Source: Geodermatophilaceae bacterium
GTDB lineage: Bacteria; Actinomycetota; Actinomycetes; Mycobacteriales; Geodermatophilaceae
Assembly: GCA_013811975.1 (NCBI GenBank)
Contig: JACCUF010000230.1
Coordinates: forward strand, 1 to 14,022
DNA: 14,022 bases
Reading direction: 5' to 3'
Shown: positions 12,831 through 14,022 of the stretch, one piece after another
Position numbering within the stretch: the stretch's first letter is position 1
How the letters are laid out: each line of letters starts with the position of its first letter
Made by a program: the position numbers and the translations under genes
The notes under the pieces: generated by a model
Database searches by the model: none
What the model saw: only the letters and a program-made list of their open reading frames with translations
Told to the model about the DNA's origin: nothing

Positions 12831-13826
12831 CTACCCCGCGGCGAGTTCGCGGCCCGCCGCATGCAGGTGAGCCATGCAGACAGACGCGTAGGCCGGACTT
12901 GCACCGGCCAGTCCGCAAGTCGGGGTCAGACTGACCGCGCCCGGCAGTTCCTCCGGATCGAACCCGAGCCGGCGCCACCAGGACCGCAGTCGATCGGCCG
13001 TGCTCAGCGGCTTGGGCAAGTGCGAATCCGTACCCGGCACCACACCGAGCAACAATCCTGTTCCCGCCTCGATCGCCACGCCCATCTCATCCTGGGCGAA
13101 GGTCAAGCTCAGATCGAGGCTGAGCGCCGTCGGGCCTGTCCGGCGGACCAGCTCGATCGGCAGGTCACTCGCACAGCAGTGCACGATCGTCGGCGCCTGG
13201 CCGGCAGCCTCCAGGACGGTCCGCAGGCCCGCCTCGACGACCGGTTCCTCGAGCGCGTCGAGCTGCCCGAAACCGCTGGCCGTCCGCACGCCGCCGCGCA
13301 GTACAGCCGGAAGGCTCGGCTCGTCGAGCTGCACGACCAGATCGGCGTACGGCAGCGCCCGGCCGACCACTGCCAGGTGCTCGACCAGTCCGGCGGCCAA
13401 GGACTCCACGATGTCCCGGCAGGCCCCGGCGTCGGCGACCGCCTTGTCCCCGCGGTGCAGTTCGACGCCAGCCGCAAGGGTCCAGGGGCCGGCGATCTGT
13501 ATCTTGAACCAGCCGCGGTAGTCCCCGGCCTCCTGTGCAAGCGCGTCAAGATCCCGCGCCCACAGGTCCCGGGTCCGGCCGAGATCCATGCCCGGACGCG
13601 GTACGAACCGCCAACCACTGGGCTGCAGGTCCACCGATAGATCGAGGAGCAGACCGGCACCACGACCGATCAGGTCCGCACCCGGCCCCCGGTGGGGGAG
13701 TTCGGGCAGGTGCGGCCCATCCGGAAATCCGTCGAGAACCGCGCGAAGGGCAGCGACGGGGTCAGTCCCGGGTAGGGATCCGATCCCGGTCGCCGACGGC
13801 CAGGCGGGTCCGTCGGTGCCGGTCAG
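12831..13826 (-). CDS. short cobalamin-independent methionine synthase (MetE C-terminal domain) family protein
   Basis: About 331 residues, corresponding to the C-terminal zinc domain of MetE alone; full MetE has about 750. Numbered from CTG 13826, the conserved N-terminus is ATGIGSLPGTDP (12-23), followed by LPELPHRGPGADLIGRGAGLLLDL. MetE-type features are QLDEPSLP (Asp168), His216 and Cys218 (VHCCASD), and Cys304 (TPTCGLAGAS), matching three zinc ligands. The expected glutamate region reads SLDLSL (Asp238). Methyl transfer to a thiol is therefore plausible, though the methyl donor is unknown. The start is a problem: no ATG, GTG or TTG exists in frame between the TGA at 13835-13833 and GTG 13634, and starting at 13634 would delete the conserved first 64 residues. 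CTG 13826 is the best candidate. The gene lies downstream of mnmA and upstream of ligA, as in mycobacteria. Confidence 0.85.
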   Translation of the reverse strand: MTGTDGPAWPSATGIGSLPGTDPVAALRAVLDGFPDGPHLPELPHRGPGADLIGRGAGLLLDLSVDLQPSGWRFVPRPGMDLGRTRDLWARDLDALAQEAGDYRGWFKIQIAGPWTLAAGVELHRGDKAVADAGACRDIVESLAAGLVEHLAVVGRALPYADLVVQLDEPSLPAVLRGGVRTASGFGQLDALEEPVVEAGLRTVLEAAGQAPTIVHCCASDLPIELVRRTGPTALSLDLSLTFAQDEMGVAIEAGTGLLLGVVPGTDSHLPKPLSTADRLRSWWRRLGFDPEELPGAVSLTPTCGLAGASPAYASVCMAHLHAAGRELAAG

Positions 13827-13856
13827 AGTCGGTCAGTCAGCACGGGCGGTCAGTCA
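13820..13856 (-). repeat. short direct repeats at the start of the MetE-like gene
   Basis: On the minus strand TGACTGACCG occurs at 13856-13847 and again at 13839-13830, and a third TGACCG lies at 13825-13820. These copies supply the two in-frame TGA codons upstream of the MetE-like frame and the CTG start candidate. A recent small duplication or slippage here may have altered the start. Confidence 0.55.
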
Positions 13857-13910
13857 CGTAGTGGGCGGGGGCGACGGCAGCCAAGAGGAACCCGACCCCC
13901 ATCGGAAGCT

Positions 13911-14022
13911 TCACTCGCAGGACACCTTGGTCAGCGCGCGCTCGGCGACCTCGATGCGCGCCGCGCCGAGGACGACATCTGCCTCGGGTCCGCCGTAGAA
14001 CACTGCGGTCTGGCCGGCGGCG
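13911..14022 (-). CDS. mnmA: C-terminal end of tRNA-specific 2-thiouridylase MnmA (partial)
   Basis: The last 37 residues are present, ending at TGA 13913-13911; the gene starts beyond the right edge. The segment AAGQTAVFYGG...DVVLGAARIE matches the C-terminal beta-barrel of MnmA, where (P)GQ-x-x-VFY-x-G followed by VLG-G-x-I is characteristic. MnmA uses persulfide sulfur and ATP to thiolate U34 of Lys, Glu and Gln tRNAs. The catalytic residues lie outside the window. The gene is upstream of the MetE-like gene on the same strand, with about 85 nt between them, and may be co-transcribed. Confidence 0.85.
   Translation of the reverse strand, partial: AAGQTAVFYGGPEADVVLGAARIEVAERALTKVSCE

Noticed and set aside
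13837..13902. 21-residue frame MGVGFLLAAVAPAHY... between mnmA and the MetE-like gene
   Set aside because: Hydrophobic but with no ribosome-binding site, and it ends before the MetE-like frame. It cannot extend that gene without a frameshift.
1..14022. CRISPR arrays, tRNA or rRNA genes, insertion sequences, prophage genes
   Set aside because: No regularly spaced repeats, cloverleaf-like segments, transposase or integrase motifs, or terminal inverted repeats were seen on either strand.

Overview
The window comes from a high-GC Gram-positive bacterium of the phylum Actinomycetota. The evidence is strong G/C bias at third codon positions, frequent GTG/TTG starts, promoter hexamers placed for leaderless transcription, and a gene order that I recall from mycobacteria and relatives: mnmA, a short MetE-like methionine synthase, ligA, an ACT-domain protein, gatC, gatA and gatB, with an LppZ-type lipoprotein nearby. 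The species cannot be named from the sequence.

Layout. Positions 1-854 (+): the last 44 codons of an unidentified gene, followed 9 nt later by an alpha/beta-hydrolase-like protein. Positions 859-1773 (-): a D-2-hydroxyacid dehydrogenase. It is divergent from an LppZ-like lipoprotein with a sugar-dehydrogenase beta-propeller fold (1852-3042, +); a dyad symmetry lies in their shared 78-nt intergenic region. Positions 3068-5969: a divergent pair that does not belong to the housekeeping cluster. One member is a 105-residue helical protein resembling type VII secretion (EspC-type) small substrates (-). The other is a 790-residue, acidic, cysteine-free helical protein (+). This is the accessory, least understood part of the window.

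Positions 5995-9777 (-): the GatCAB aspartyl/glutamyl-tRNA amidotransferase genes. gatC and gatA overlap by ATGA. gatB is separated from gatA by a 104-residue two-helix membrane protein that seems to have its own promoter. Upstream of gatC, two tiny reading frames chain into gatC through successive ATGA overlaps. Positions 9951-10628 (+): the ACT-domain protein. Positions 10641-12749 (-): NAD-dependent DNA ligase LigA, probably leaderless from a GTG. Positions 12831 to about 13826 (-): the MetE-like protein, whose conserved N-terminus has no ATG/GTG/TTG start upstream. Positions 13911-14022 (-): the C-terminus of tRNA 2-thiouridylase MnmA, running off the window.

Functionally, the right half is a conserved information-processing block: tRNA thiolation, tRNA-dependent amidation of Asp/Glu to Asn/Gln, and DNA ligation. 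The left half mixes small-molecule oxidoreductases, a lipoprotein and the putative secreted pair. No tRNA, rRNA, CRISPR array, insertion sequence or prophage gene was seen. The longest stretch without a gene is 211 nt (3386-3596).
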